Shown piece by piece: positions 33,934 through 41,958 of a stretch of 64,000 nt of DNA. A model generated the notes under the pieces. The model did not search any database and was not told the origin of the DNA. It was given only the letters and a program-made list of their open reading frames with translations. This DNA comes from Thermococcus sp. 4557 (lineage in GTDB: Archaea; Methanobacteriota_B; Thermococci; Thermococcales; Thermococcaceae). The DNA lies in contig NC_015865.1 in the NCBI RefSeq assembly GCF_000221185.1, forward strand, positions 868,001 to 932,000. Reading direction: 5' to 3'. The translations under genes were made by a program, and so were the position numbers. Numbering within the stretch: position 1 is the stretch's first letter; each line of letters begins with the position of its first letter.

Positions 33934-34263
33934 ATGACAACCCCCATGGAAAGGCTCAAGAACAAGATAACCAAGGAGGTTCTCTGGCTGTACATACTCC
34001 GGCTACTTCGGGAGAGGCCCATGTACGCCTACGAACTGAAAGAGAGGATACGGGAGGCGTTCAACTTCGAGCCCGCGACCGTCAGCTCCTACGTTGTCCT
34101 CTACAAGCTCGAGAAGGAGGGGTACGTTACCGCGGAGTGGCAGGAGAGCCAGACGGGGAAGCCCTCAAGGAAGTACTACAAACTCACTCCCGAGGGAGAG
34201 AAGCTTCTGGAGGACGGAATAGCCTTTCTTGAGGACATGGTCGCGAAGCTGAAGGGCGCCTGA
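33934..34263 (+). CDS. PadR family transcriptional regulator
   Basis: 109 residues. Winged helix: LYILRLLRERPMYAYELKERI, SSYVVLYKLEKEGYV (recognition helix) and the wing RKYYKLTPEGEKLL, plus a short C-terminal dimerisation helix. PadR proteins repress neighbouring stress or transporter genes. GGGTGAGAGC precedes the ATG. A terminator follows. Confidence 0.92.
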   Translation: MTTPMERLKNKITKEVLWLYILRLLRERPMYAYELKERIREAFNFEPATVSSYVVLYKLEKEGYVTAEWQESQTGKPSRKYYKLTPEGEKLLEDGIAFLEDMVAKLKGA

Positions 34264-34264
34264 A

Positions 34265-34289
34265 GGGCGACTGCCCGCAAATAATTTTT
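34265..34289 (+). terminator. Terminator of padR
   Basis: GGGC/GCCC hairpin with 4-base loop one base after the stop codon, then ATAATTTTT. Confidence 0.5.
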
Positions 34290-34368
34290 GGGCTTCTGAA
34301 GGTTCCCAGGGTTTCCCAGAAAAGCATAGAATTGAGAAACGTAGAAATAGGAAGCAAAGATAGGGACT

Positions 34369-34527
34369 TCAGCGTCCCATTCCACCACGCGGCTCTCTCG
34401 CCTTCGGGCGGAGACCCTTGTAGCCGCACTTCCTGCACTTCTTGGCCTTCCACGGGTTAGTGGCACCGCAGCGCATGCACACGTACTTCCTAAAGATTCT
34501 GGCCTCAGCCTCGGGGAATCTCGCCAT
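34369..34527 (-). CDS. rpl40e: 50S ribosomal protein L40e
   Basis: 52 residues, zinc-ribbon protein with cysteines at 17, 20, 31 and 34 (CMRC...CRKC) flanked by [14 protein letters not shown] and [12 protein letters not shown], the standard archaeal L40e. GAGGTGATCACG precedes the ATG, and a GCTTTAAAAGCC box lies just before it at the 3' end of tRNA-Leu. Binds the large subunit near the factor-binding site. Confidence 0.95.
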   Translation of the reverse strand: MARFPEAEARIFRKYVCMRCGATNPWKAKKCRKCGYKGLRPKAREPRGGMGR

Positions 34528-34585
34528 CGTGATCACCTCATGATCTTAAACCGTCTTCACCTACACGACTCGGCTTTTAAAGCTT

Positions 34586-34673
34586 TGGTGCGGGGGACGG
34601 GATTCGAACCCGCGTAGCCCTTCGGCAGCGGATCTTAAGTCCGCCCCCTTTGGCCAGGCTCGGGCACCCCCGC
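34586..34673 (-). tRNA. tRNA-Leu (anticodon TAA)
   Basis: Class II tRNA with acceptor GCGGGGG/CCCCCGC, anticodon stem GCGGA/TCCGC with loop CTTAAGA, a long variable arm, T arm CGGGT-TCGAAT region, discriminator A and encoded CCA. It reads UUA. An ATTTTTAACG box lies upstream, next to the end of rps2. Confidence 0.95.
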
Positions 34674-34713
34674 GCGAGGGAGTGTAAAGCGAGGGGCGTT
34701 AAAAATCTTCCCC

Positions 34714-35319
34714 TCAGGTCCTGATAATCCTCATCTCGAAGTCCTCGACCGGAACCTTGAAGTCCTCCCTGCTCTCGATCTCCTTCCTGTTGTAGAGTAT
34801 CTCCCTCGCGAGGATCCAGTAGATGAGAGCAAGGGCCTTCCTACCCTTGTTGTTGGTCGGGATCGCAACGTCGACGTAGCTGAGGAAGTTCTCGGTGTCG
34901 ACGAGGGCCACTATCGGTATGCCGATCTCGATGGCCTCCTTCATGGCCTGGTGGTCGGCCCTCGGGTCGGTGACGATGAGGACGTCCGGCTCCATGAAGT
35001 TCTTGACCTGCGGGTTGGTCATGGTTCCCGGGAGGAAACGGCCGGGTATCGAGCGGACGCCGGTGACGTCGCCGAACTTCTTGACCGGCTTCTGTCCGTA
35101 GAGCCTGACGCTGACGGCGAGAATGTTCTCGGGGTCGAACTTGGCAAGGAACTTGCCGGCGACCCTGAGCCTCTCGTCGGTCTTCCTGACGTCAAGCACG
35201 TAGAGGCCGTCCTGCCTGACGCGGTAAATAAACTTCTTCATGTCCTGGGTCTTCTGCTGGGTTCCGATGTGGACACCGGCAGCAAGGTACTGGTCGAGTG
35301 GAACGAGGTATTCCTCCAT
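34714..35319 (-). CDS. rps2: 30S ribosomal protein S2
   Basis: 201 residues, archaeal S2 length. Starts [19 protein letters not shown] after GGAGGTGTGAAGA, with [21 protein letters not shown] and [13 protein letters not shown] in the Rossmann-like fold. Last gene of the S13-S4-S11-rpoD-L18e-L13-S9-rpoN-rpoK-enolase-like run; only 13 bases after the enolase-like gene. Confidence 0.97.
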   Translation of the reverse strand: MEEYLVPLDQYLAAGVHIGTQQKTQDMKKFIYRVRQDGLYVLDVRKTDERLRVAGKFLAKFDPENILAVSVRLYGQKPVKKFGDVTGVRSIPGRFLPGTMTNPQVKNFMEPDVLIVTDPRADHQAMKEAIEIGIPIVALVDTENFLSYVDVAIPTNNKGRKALALIYWILAREILYNRKEIESREDFKVPVEDFEMRIIRT

Positions 35320-35332
35320 TCTTCACACCTCC

Positions 35333-36358
35333 TCATCCTTCAAAGGTTATTATCCTACCCCTTTCACCCAAATCTTCGGCTATGCGAATCAGCTCGTTCA
35401 GCTTGGCGATGGAATCCTTGCGGAGCACCATCGCCGGACAGCGAAGGCCCACTGCAACGTGGGCCAGGGCCTCGTCGGAGGACTCGTAGCGAGCCTCCGC
35501 GAGGATGGGGGTTATCCTCTCCGACTTCGCGTCGTTCACGAGGTTGTATAAGTCGGTGAGCGTGCCTAGGTTTATCGGCTTTATCGACAGGGCGTTGTAG
35601 TAGCGCCTGTCCAGTATGTCCTTCTCGCGGAAGAGGTGCTCGCCGTCAACGAACACCTCGTGGGTGCCGGCTATCAGCTCGAGGAACAGCTCCTCGTCAC
35701 CGAGAGGCTTTATGTAGGCCACGTTGTTGTCCTCGACTATGGAGAGCACTTCCTCCATATCCATTGGAACCCTCTGCACGAGGCCGAGGGCAACCTCGAG
35801 GCCGAGTTCGTCGGTTGCTTTTTCGGTGGCCTTAGAGAAGGCCTCCACCGTACCGGCCTCGGCATGCTCAAGGACCTTGTTAACCGCATCGACGACGTCG
35901 GTTATCTCCATGAGGTCCCTGACCATGACGTAGTAGTCGAAGGCCTCACCGCTCGCAATCTCAAGGATCGGAACCGGAAGCTCGGTGGTGAAGGTTCCGC
36001 CGATGTAGTTGTAGAGGGGCATCCTCTTGACGCTTGCGGCAGCTTTGGCGACCGCTATTGAGACCGCCAGCGCGGTGTTGGCCCCTATGTGGCTGAAGTT
36101 CTCGGTGCCGTCTATCTCCCAGAGGTAGCTGTCTATGAGCTCCTGCTCGCTGGCATCGAAGCCTATCAGCTCGGGCCCAATTATCTCGTCGACCTCGCTG
36201 ACCGCCCTGTGGGCCTCGGCTATGTAGAGGCTCGGGTTCTCGTCCACGGGCGCGGCAAAGCGGCCGAAGCCGGAGCTCGTCACGACGTCTACTTCAACGG
36301 AGTATCTGCCACCCTTGAGCACCGCAACCCTGCCGATCACGTTCTCTATCACGGTCAT
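35333..36358 (-). CDS. Enolase-like protein lacking catalytic residues
   Basis: 341 residues against about 430 for true enolase. Fold similarity is clear: NVIGRVAVLKGGRYSVEVDV at the start, GTENFSHIGANTALAVSIAVAKAAA, PLYNYIGG and a TIM-barrel part with LSIKPINLGTLTD (keeping the lysine). However the catalytic loop that reads SHRSGETED in enolase is AEARYESSDE here, and the late CRSERLAKYN reads VLRKDSIAKLN. It is unlikely to make phosphoenolpyruvate. It sits between rpoK and rps2, as I recall for other Thermococcales, so a role tied to transcription or translation is possible. Confidence 0.8.
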   Translation of the reverse strand: MTVIENVIGRVAVLKGGRYSVEVDVVTSSGFGRFAAPVDENPSLYIAEAHRAVSEVDEIIGPELIGFDASEQELIDSYLWEIDGTENFSHIGANTALAVSIAVAKAAASVKRMPLYNYIGGTFTTELPVPILEIASGEAFDYYVMVRDLMEITDVVDAVNKVLEHAEAGTVEAFSKATEKATDELGLEVALGLVQRVPMDMEEVLSIVEDNNVAYIKPLGDEELFLELIAGTHEVFVDGEHLFREKDILDRRYYNALSIKPINLGTLTDLYNLVNDAKSERITPILAEARYESSDEALAHVAVGLRCPAMVLRKDSIAKLNELIRIAEDLGERGRIITFEG

Positions 36359-36364
36359 CTCTCA

Positions 36365-36538
36365 TCAGCTCGGCCTTATTACGGTGAGCGGGATTATCCC
36401 TTTCTCAAACTCGAGCATCGCGGCGTCGAGCGGCGTGATTCCTTCCGGGACGTCGATGAGTATGGGCGCACCCATCGCTATCTGGAGGGCCCTTGCTCCG
36501 ATGATACGGGCCTTCTCAAAGCGGGTATACTTAAACAT
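36365..36538 (-). CDS. rpoK: DNA-directed RNA polymerase subunit K
   Basis: 57 residues (the typical size) from the ATG at 36538 after GGTGGTAGTC; an upstream extension is rejected because it precedes that site. FKYTRFEKARIIGARALQIAMGAP is the omega/Rpb6 core that clamps the largest subunit. Six bases separate it from the enolase-like gene. Confidence 0.96.
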   Translation of the reverse strand: MFKYTRFEKARIIGARALQIAMGAPILIDVPEGITPLDAAMLEFEKGIIPLTVIRPS

Positions 36539-36590
36539 GACTACCACCCCTGCCTTCCACATTCCGCATCAAACATCCATTGCAAACATT

Positions 36591-36668
36591 TGGTGGGGCC
36601 GCCGGGATTTGAACCCGGGTCTCCGGCACCCCAAGCCGGGAGGATAGACCAAGCTACCCCACGGCCCC
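36591..36668 (-). tRNA. tRNA-Pro (anticodon GGG)
   Basis: Acceptor GGGGCCG/CGGCCCC, anticodon stem CCGGC/GCCGG with loop TTGGGGT, T arm CCGGG-TTCAAAT-CCCGG, discriminator A and encoded CCA. It lies between rpoN and rpoK on the same strand; a GTATTAAAAA box overlaps the end of rpoN. Confidence 0.95.
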
Positions 36669-36684
36669 CCAAGAAGTGCGGTTT

Positions 36685-36882
36685 TTAATACACCCTGTAC
36701 TTCATGGCGCTGTCCACGAGCTCGACGTGGCTGAGGAGGGTCCTCCTGCAGCAGTACCTTTCGATCCCGAGGTCGTCGAGCACCCTCTCGGGATCCTCGC
36801 CCTTCTCAACGCGGGCCTTAAACTCGTAGTATTTGTCTCCTATGACCTTTCCACACGTGAAGCACCTGACGGGGACTATCAC
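36685..36882 (-). CDS. rpoN: DNA-directed RNA polymerase subunit N
   Basis: 65 residues from a GTG at 36882 after AAGGTGATACGG, matching the usual RpoN length (a GTG nine bases earlier is inside that site). Zinc-binding RCFTCGK and [10 protein letters not shown] motifs give the CX2C...CC ligands of Rpb10. Downstream of rps9. Confidence 0.95.
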   Translation of the reverse strand: MIVPVRCFTCGKVIGDKYYEFKARVEKGEDPERVLDDLGIERYCCRRTLLSHVELVDSAMKYRVY

Positions 36883-36920
36883 CCGTATCACCTTCTCGAA
36901 TGAATATTAAAGGAAAGCCA

Positions 36921-37328
36921 TCAGCGGTAGGACTTCTGCCTCTTGGCGCGCGGACCCTTGGTCGAGCGGTTGGGCTTGTGCATCTCGGTTCTCCTGCTGT
37001 CGCCGACGAGCATGGTCCTGTCGTACTTCATGAACTTGTCCTTGAGGTTCATGTCGTTGGTCCACTCAACGAGGGCCCTGGCTATGGCAACGCGGGCAGC
37101 CTCGGCCTGACCCATGAAGCCTCCGCCCTCGACCTTGACGTCGATGTCGACCTTGCCAACGATCTCCTCGCCGGCAATGACGAGCGGCTCCATGATGGTG
37201 AAGCGTGCTATCTCCGGCTCGATTATCTCAACCGGCTTGTGGTTGATCCTGACGCGACCCTTTCCTTCCCTGATGGTGGCCCTCGCGATGGCCGTCTTCC
37301 TCTTACCAGCAGTCTGGATGACCTTCAT
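36921..37328 (-). CDS. rps9: 30S ribosomal protein S9
   Basis: 135 residues with [31 protein letters not shown] and the basic C-terminal [11 protein letters not shown] tail that reaches the P-site tRNA. GAGGTGAGAGAAA precedes it. Follows L13 by 11 bases. Confidence 0.97.
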   Translation of the reverse strand: MKVIQTAGKRKTAIARATIREGKGRVRINHKPVEIIEPEIARFTIMEPLVIAGEEIVGKVDIDVKVEGGGFMGQAEAARVAIARALVEWTNDMNLKDKFMKYDRTMLVGDSRRTEMHKPNRSTKGPRAKRQKSYR

Positions 37329-37339
37329 TTTCTCTCACC

Positions 37340-37768
37340 TCAGAACTTTCCACCGAGGAACTTGGCAACCTCTCCAACGGTAACGTACTTCGGGGTTGCG
37401 ATCCTCGAGCTGTGGGCCTCGCTTATGGTCTCAAGCTCCCTGCCCTCGAACTCCTTCGGAACACCGACGTAAACCTTGAGCCTCTTGAAGGCCTTCCTTC
37501 CGCGGTCGGTCTTCCAGGGGAGCATTCCCCTGACGGTTCTCCTGACTATCTCGTCGCTCCTCTTCGGGTAGAACGGACCCTTCCTCGGGTTGGTCCTGGT
37601 CCTCAGTCCGGTCCTCTGCTTGTACTTGGCGAAGATGTCCTCGCGGTTTCCGGTGATGATGGCCTTCTCGGCGTTGACAATGACGACCTCCTCGCCCTCG
37701 AGGAGCATCTTGGCGACCTTCGAGGCGAGCCTTCCGAGTATGAGTCCTTCAGCGTTAATTATCCTCAT
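37340..37768 (-). CDS. rpl13: 50S ribosomal protein L13
   Basis: 142 residues, archaeal L13: [51 protein letters not shown] site precedes the ATG. Placed between L18e and S9 in the alpha-type operon. Confidence 0.97.
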   Translation of the reverse strand: MRIINAEGLILGRLASKVAKMLLEGEEVVIVNAEKAIITGNREDIFAKYKQRTGLRTRTNPRKGPFYPKRSDEIVRRTVRGMLPWKTDRGRKAFKRLKVYVGVPKEFEGRELETISEAHSSRIATPKYVTVGEVAKFLGGKF

Positions 37769-37774
37769 GGCCCA

Positions 37775-38140
37775 TCACTCCATTATGATTACTCCACTAC
37801 CCTTCGGGTTTCTCTCGATGAGCTCCTCAATGGTGAGGACCTCTCCACCGGCCTCGACTATCTTCTTCTTGGCCGTCTCGCTGAACTTCCAGGCGGCAAC
37901 GGTGACCTTGTGCTCGAGCTTTCCTGCACCGAGGACGCTTCCGGGAACGATGACGGTGTCGCCGTCCTTGGTGTAGCGGTTGATCCTGCTGACGTTCACT
38001 TCAGCCCTCTGCCTCCTGGGCCCCTCAAGGCGCCAGGCTATGTCCTTCCATATCTTAACCCCTTCCTCGTTAGACTTCTTTCTGAGGTAGCGGATGAGCC
38101 TCCTCAGGTTGATGTCAGTGGGTCCGGTTCTCTTGACCAT
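37775..38140 (-). CDS. rpl18e: 50S ribosomal protein L18e
   Basis: 121 residues from the second ATG (38140), six bases after GGAGGT; the ATG at 38146 abuts that site. [21 protein letters not shown] and [13 protein letters not shown] are typical of this L15-like family. First gene after tRNA-Leu(CAG). Confidence 0.95.
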   Translation of the reverse strand: MVKRTGPTDINLRRLIRYLRKKSNEEGVKIWKDIAWRLEGPRRQRAEVNVSRINRYTKDGDTVIVPGSVLGAGKLEHKVTVAAWKFSETAKKKIVEAGGEVLTIEELIERNPKGSGVIIME

Positions 38141-38208
38141 GAACATACCTCCTTAACACTCTCTCGCAGGTGGGAAACCGACAGGTCCAACGGGGTGAGC
38201 GTAAATAC

Positions 38209-38296
38209 TGGTGCGGGGGCGGGGATTTGAACCCCGGAACCCCTACGGGACGGGACCCTGAATCCCGCGCCTTTGGCCAGGCTCGGCTACCCCCGC
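38209..38296 (-). tRNA. tRNA-Leu (anticodon CAG)
   Basis: Class II tRNA: acceptor GCGGGGG/CCCCCGC, anticodon stem CGGGA/TCCCG with loop TTCAGGG, long variable arm, T arm CGGGG-TTCAAAT-CCCCG, encoded CCA. It reads CUG. It lies directly behind rpoD in the operon, its 5' end two bases from the rpoD stop. Confidence 0.93.
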
Positions 38297-38297
38297 G

Positions 38298-39080
38298 TCA
38301 GTCCGCTAATTTATGGAGTTCGCTTATAAATCTATCGCTCTTCCTCATGAGGATTTTGAGGGCTATGGTCACGATTTCCTCAACCGGAAGTTCCCCATTG
38401 GTCTCGACGGTGAAGACAAAGGCGTTGGGTACGGTCTCCTCCCAGATTTTCTCCCCCACGTAGGCGTCAAACTTCCGTGGAAGGTAGAACGCCTTGATCG
38501 TGGTTATAACGAGCTCCCCGTCGGTCTCCTCCGCCGGAAGACCGCGCCTCTCGGCGAGCTCCTTGAGCTCCTTCCAGTCGGGAACTTCCTTGCTAACGTG
38601 AATCCTGGTGAGGTACTTGTAGTAGACGAAGCCGGGCTGCCACTTGGCGTGGTCCTTTCCGCGGCCGAGTTTTGCGTAGGCGTTAAACGTAAGCCTCTGA
38701 CCCTCGGCGAGCTTGACTATCGGGATGTTGGGGTTGGCGGGCTTCACGCCCTCATCGCTGCTCTTAAGGTCGCCGGAGTAAACCATTCCGGGGCCCTCTG
38801 CCTCGAGGGAGAGCGTAACCGTGTACTCGTCAAGCTCAAGTGAATCGAGGGAGAACCTCTCGTGGGGAGTGGTGAGCGGTATCATACCCACCCTGTGGGC
38901 GATTATCTCATCGAAGAGGGCGGAATCGTTCTCGAAGAACTCAACCTCATCCACCGCAAAGGTCGGGACGTCCGCGAGGATGGTCCTCCTCAGGGCGTTG
39001 GCGAAGGGCACATCAACTCCCTCAACGATGAACTTAATCGAGTCCTCCCTTTTCTCAAGAATCTGAAACTTTGGCTCCAT
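38298..39080 (-). CDS. rpoD: DNA-directed RNA polymerase subunit D
   Basis: 260 residues from the ATG at 39080 after GGTGATGCCG. Rpb3/alpha N-terminal fold: [24 protein letters not shown] and the C-terminal [18 protein letters not shown] dimerisation helix that pairs with RpoL. It contains no cysteine, so the Fe-S domain found in RpoD of some archaea is structurally present at most without its cluster. Confidence 0.96.
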   Translation of the reverse strand: MEPKFQILEKREDSIKFIVEGVDVPFANALRRTILADVPTFAVDEVEFFENDSALFDEIIAHRVGMIPLTTPHERFSLDSLELDEYTVTLSLEAEGPGMVYSGDLKSSDEGVKPANPNIPIVKLAEGQRLTFNAYAKLGRGKDHAKWQPGFVYYKYLTRIHVSKEVPDWKELKELAERRGLPAEETDGELVITTIKAFYLPRKFDAYVGEKIWEETVPNAFVFTVETNGELPVEEIVTIALKILMRKSDRFISELHKLAD

Positions 39081-39110
39081 CGGCATCACCAAAAAAGAAG
39101 TTGTTGGGGG

Positions 39111-39533
39111 TCAGACGCGCCTGCCCCTTCTTCCGCCCTTCGGCCTAGTGCCGTCGTGCGGAATCGGGGTGGCGTCCTCAACCCTTCCGATCCTGAGGCC
39201 GGCCCTGGAGAGGGCACGGATGGCGGCCTGGGCACCCGGTCCCGGGCTCTTGCTCCTGCTTCCACCGGGGGCGCGGACCTTGATGTGGACTCCGGTGAAG
39301 CCCTTCTCCATGGCCTCCTCGGCGGCCCTCCTGGCGGCTATCATAGCCGCGTACGGGGAGGGCTCGTCCCTGTCGGCCTTGACGACCATACCACCGCTCC
39401 ACCTGCTGACGGTCTCGGCCCCGGTGAGGTCGGTGATGTGGATGATGGTGTTGTTGTAGGAGGAGTAGATGTGGGCAACTCCCCACTTCTCCTTCTTCTT
39501 AAGGTTAACCTGCTGCTGAACTTCCTCGCTCAT
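39111..39533 (-). CDS. rps11: 30S ribosomal protein S11
   Basis: 140 residues: [43 protein letters not shown] and the C-terminal [16 protein letters not shown]. The start overlaps the S4 stop by four bases. Confidence 0.97.
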   Translation of the reverse strand: MSEEVQQQVNLKKKEKWGVAHIYSSYNNTIIHITDLTGAETVSRWSGGMVVKADRDEPSPYAAMIAARRAAEEAMEKGFTGVHIKVRAPGGSRSKSPGPGAQAAIRALSRAGLRIGRVEDATPIPHDGTRPKGGRRGRRV

Positions 39534-40072
39534 GAGGCCTCACCCTGCTTAGCCTGTTCAATAACCATCCTCTCGGGGTGGCTCTCCTTAGCGAAAGGAG
39601 AGGCCTTCGAGTAGGTTATGGTGTCTTCCTCCTCCCTGAGGACGAGGTAGCCAGGAGAGCGTATTATCTGGCCGTTTATCTCGATGTGGCCGTGAACTAT
39701 GAGCTGCCTGGCCTGTCCGATGGTCCTGGCGAGGCCCTTCTTGTAGACGAGAGTCTGAAGGCGCCTGTCGAGGACGTCCTCAACCGTCAGGGAGAGAACG
39801 TCATCGAGAGCGGCATCGGCCGGAAGGAGACCGAGCCTGTTGAGCCTCTGGAGGAGCTGGGCCCTCTCAACCTCGGCCTGCCTGCCGCGGGCGGCAAGGA
39901 GGCGCCTGGCCCTACGCCTGAACTCCTTGAGCTGGGTCTCGTGCCTCCAGAGCTCCTTCTTGTTCTTGAGGGCGTACTTCTTCATGAGGACTCTCTCACG
40001 GTCGAGCCTCTCCTTAATCCAGGGGTGAGAGGGAGTCTCGTACCTCTTCCTCTGCCTCTTAGGGTCTCCCAT
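39530..40072 (-). CDS. rps4: 30S ribosomal protein S4
   Basis: 180 residues: [18 protein letters not shown] start, S4 RNA-binding domain [42 protein letters not shown] precedes the ATG. Primary 16S rRNA binder. Between S13 and S11. Confidence 0.97.
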   Translation of the reverse strand: MGDPKRQRKRYETPSHPWIKERLDRERVLMKKYALKNKKELWRHETQLKEFRRRARRLLAARGRQAEVERAQLLQRLNRLGLLPADAALDDVLSLTVEDVLDRRLQTLVYKKGLARTIGQARQLIVHGHIEINGQIIRSPGYLVLREEEDTITYSKASPFAKESHPERMVIEQAKQGEAS

Positions 40073-40082
40073 CTACATCACC

Positions 40083-40532
40083 TCACTTCTTCCTTCTGCT
40101 CACACCGAGGGTGCTGCCGTGCCTGAAGTTCGACCTGGTCCTCTGGCCGCGGAGCGGGAGGCCGAGCTCGTGCCTTATGCCGCGGTAAGCGCGTATTCTC
40201 CTGAGCCTGTTAACGTCCTCACGCCAGGCCATGACGAGCTTGGCGGTGATGAGGTGCATGTCCTTGCCGGTCTCGTAGTCCTTCTGCCTGTTAACGGCCC
40301 AGGCGGGTATACCGTGGGCGATCGGGTCCTCGAGCACCTTCTCAATCTTCTTGACCTGCTCGTCGGTCAGGTAACCGGTCTTCATGTACGGGTCGATTCC
40401 TGCAACCCTGAGCACCATCGTAGCGAAGTTTATGCCTATACCCCTGATGCCCGTGAGGGCCCATCTCAGCTGCTTATTTCCGTCCAAATCAACTCCCGCT
40501 ACACGGACGATGTGTCTGAAGTTGTCCGTCAT
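40083..40532 (-). CDS. rps13: 30S ribosomal protein S13
   Basis: 149 residues: [26 protein letters not shown] helix-two-turns-helix, and the basic [25 protein letters not shown] tail. GGAGGTGTATTCGTA site. First gene of the S13-S4-S11-rpoD block; tRNA-Ser is just upstream. Confidence 0.97.
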   Translation of the reverse strand: MTDNFRHIVRVAGVDLDGNKQLRWALTGIRGIGINFATMVLRVAGIDPYMKTGYLTDEQVKKIEKVLEDPIAHGIPAWAVNRQKDYETGKDMHLITAKLVMAWREDVNRLRRIRAYRGIRHELGLPLRGQRTRSNFRHGSTLGVSRRKK

Positions 40533-40571
40533 TACGAATACACCTCCATCTCAATCCTTCAGAGAGGATTT

Positions 40572-40658
40572 TGGCGCCGGGACGGGGATTTGAACCCCGG
40601 TGTCCAAGCGGACACGGGCTCTCAAGGCCCGCGCCATCCCAGGCTAGGCGATCCCGGC
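40572..40658 (-). tRNA. tRNA-Ser (anticodon TGA), overlapping the methyltransferase gene
   Basis: Class II tRNA: acceptor GCCGGGA/TCCCGGC, anticodon stem CGGGC/GCCCG with loop CTTGAGA, long variable arm, T arm CGGGG-TTCAAAT-CCCCG, discriminator G and encoded CCA. It reads UCA. Its first 15 bases are also the last five codons, including the stop TAG, of the upstream methyltransferase on the same strand. Confidence 0.94.
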
Positions 40659-41231
40659 ATACACGCGGTAGCCGCTCCCCTTAGCCAGCTCTCTCACTTC
40701 GGTGAAGTGGTCATCCATTAGAGCCTTAATATACTTTGCCCCCTGCTTCGTCTTAATCACCAGCTGCAGGAGGCCTCCATCGTTGAGATGCCGGGGAGCG
40801 TTTATAACTATTTCCCTCAGCACTTCCTTCCCCGCGTGTACCGGGGGATTAGTGATGATCGCGTTGAACCTTTCGCCCCTGACGGGCTCGTAGAGGCTTC
40901 CCCACCTCACCTCGGCGTTTCTAACGCCGTTGATTTTTAAGTTTTTCCTCGCTATGCTAACCGCGCGCCTGTTCACGTCGGTCATGACGACATGGCTCAC
41001 GAAGCGCGATGCAGCAATTCCTATCGCCCCGTAGCCGCAGCCCAGGTCGAGGACGCGCCAGCCCTCATCGAGTATCATGCTCTCTATGAGCAACTCCGTT
41101 CCCCTGTCGAGCTTCCCGAATGAAAAGACCCCACTGGCGGTTATGAACTTGAAACACTGCCCCCTGAGGCAGACCTCTATGGTCTTCGTCTTCAGTGGAA
41201 CGTTCGGCTCTTCTGAGTAGTAGTGGCTCAT
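40644..41231 (-). CDS. Class I SAM-dependent methyltransferase, RsmC-like
   Basis: 195 residues from the ATG at 41231. SAM motif I DLGCGYGAIG near 66-75, motif II acidic VVMTDVN, and the catalytic TNPPVHAG typical of guanine-N2 rRNA methyltransferases of the RsmC/small-methyltransferase type. The TATA box TTTATAAA (41253-41260) ends 22 bp before the ATG and no Shine-Dalgarno is present, so the message should be leaderless. The target nucleotide is unknown. The last 15 bases double as the 5' end of tRNA-Ser. Confidence 0.88.
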   Translation of the reverse strand: MSHYYSEEPNVPLKTKTIEVCLRGQCFKFITASGVFSFGKLDRGTELLIESMILDEGWRVLDLGCGYGAIGIAASRFVSHVVMTDVNRRAVSIARKNLKINGVRNAEVRWGSLYEPVRGERFNAIITNPPVHAGKEVLREIVINAPRHLNDGGLLQLVIKTKQGAKYIKALMDDHFTEVRELAKGSGYRVYAGIA

Positions 41232-41252
41232 GTGGGGTGCTTCGTTGAGGGG

Positions 41253-41260
41253 TTTATAAA
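41253..41260 (-). promoter_or_regulatory. TATA box of the methyltransferase, inside the end of the upstream gene
   Basis: TTTATAAA overlaps the stop region of the membrane protein gene (ends 41254), giving an internal promoter and a leaderless transcript that runs into tRNA-Ser. Confidence 0.5.
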
Positions 41261-41958
41261 GGTGAACCTCCAGCCAAACGCCAGAGGGTGTCCCCAACCA
41301 CAGCTCCAACGAGCATGAAGGCCGTTCCGAGGGACATAACGATTAGGACCTTCTTAACCCCCAGCGGTGCCGGCCTTTCAACCACCGGCGTGCGGGCGGA
41401 TAGTATCATGCCGTAGAGCCCCATGGCACCCCCGCCGAGCAGCACCAAGCCGCTCCAGGCACCGTTCAGGACCATTTCGATGAAGAATCCAAAGATTGCT
41501 CCAAAGAGGAAGAACTCACCGCGCGACATCGGCACTATACGATGAGCCAGGTAAAGCCCCGTCCCAATCCCCACGAAGACCGGAACGGATATCGTCAGAT
41601 CGTGCGCCAAGCTTGTCGCCCTGCCCCCGAGTCCACCCCCGTTCAGGGTTACCAGCGTTTCCTCAAACAGCGCCATCAGAAAAACGGCAAGAAGATACGC
41701 GAAACCTGGATGGTTCCCAGACCACTCCGATTTTCCAAAAACCCTGGGTAAAGCTACCGCCGTGAGCCACACGAGGAGGAGTATCACCGAACTGAGGACG
41801 TTTCTGGGGGAGCACTCAAGAAGGCCGAGGAGCAGAAAGAGCAGAACATCGAGCCAGAACCAGAGGAGGATGAACCTCACAAGGAGCCCTACCCCTCGGG
41901 TCTCAACCGGGGAAGAAAAGGTATCGAGAAAGTGAAAAAGCTGGGACAAGTCCCTCAC
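41254..41958 (-). CDS. Polytopic membrane protein of unknown function
   Basis: 234 residues from a GTG that overlaps the cbf5 stop (GTGA). About seven hydrophobic helices. In the middle, ALFEETLVTLNGGGLGGRATSLAHDL places two glutamates and a histidine at membrane edges, faintly like CPBP proteases but without their EExxxR and FxxxN/HxxxB set, so that assignment is not made. No strong ribosome binding site; translation is probably coupled to cbf5. Confidence 0.7.
   Translation of the reverse strand: MRDLSQLFHFLDTFSSPVETRGVGLLVRFILLWFWLDVLLFLLLGLLECSPRNVLSSVILLLVWLTAVALPRVFGKSEWSGNHPGFAYLLAVFLMALFEETLVTLNGGGLGGRATSLAHDLTISVPVFVGIGTGLYLAHRIVPMSRGEFFLFGAIFGFFIEMVLNGAWSGLVLLGGGAMGLYGMILSARTPVVERPAPLGVKKVLIVMSLGTAFMLVGAVVGDTLWRLAGGSPL

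Noticed and set aside
34369-34527. Possible frameshift in L40e
   Set aside because: On recounting the bases the frame is continuous and gives the expected 52 residues with both zinc-binding pairs.
36365-36562. 65-residue start for RpoK
   Set aside because: The extra eight codons precede the ribosome binding site; the 57-residue form is the family length.
38298-39080. RpoD Fe-S cluster as a novelty
   Set aside because: Loss of the cysteines is common among archaeal RpoD proteins, so it is recorded only in the annotation.
41254-41958. CPBP-type intramembrane protease assignment
   Set aside because: An EE pair is present in a helix but the conserved EExxxR, FxxxN and HxxxB residues are not.
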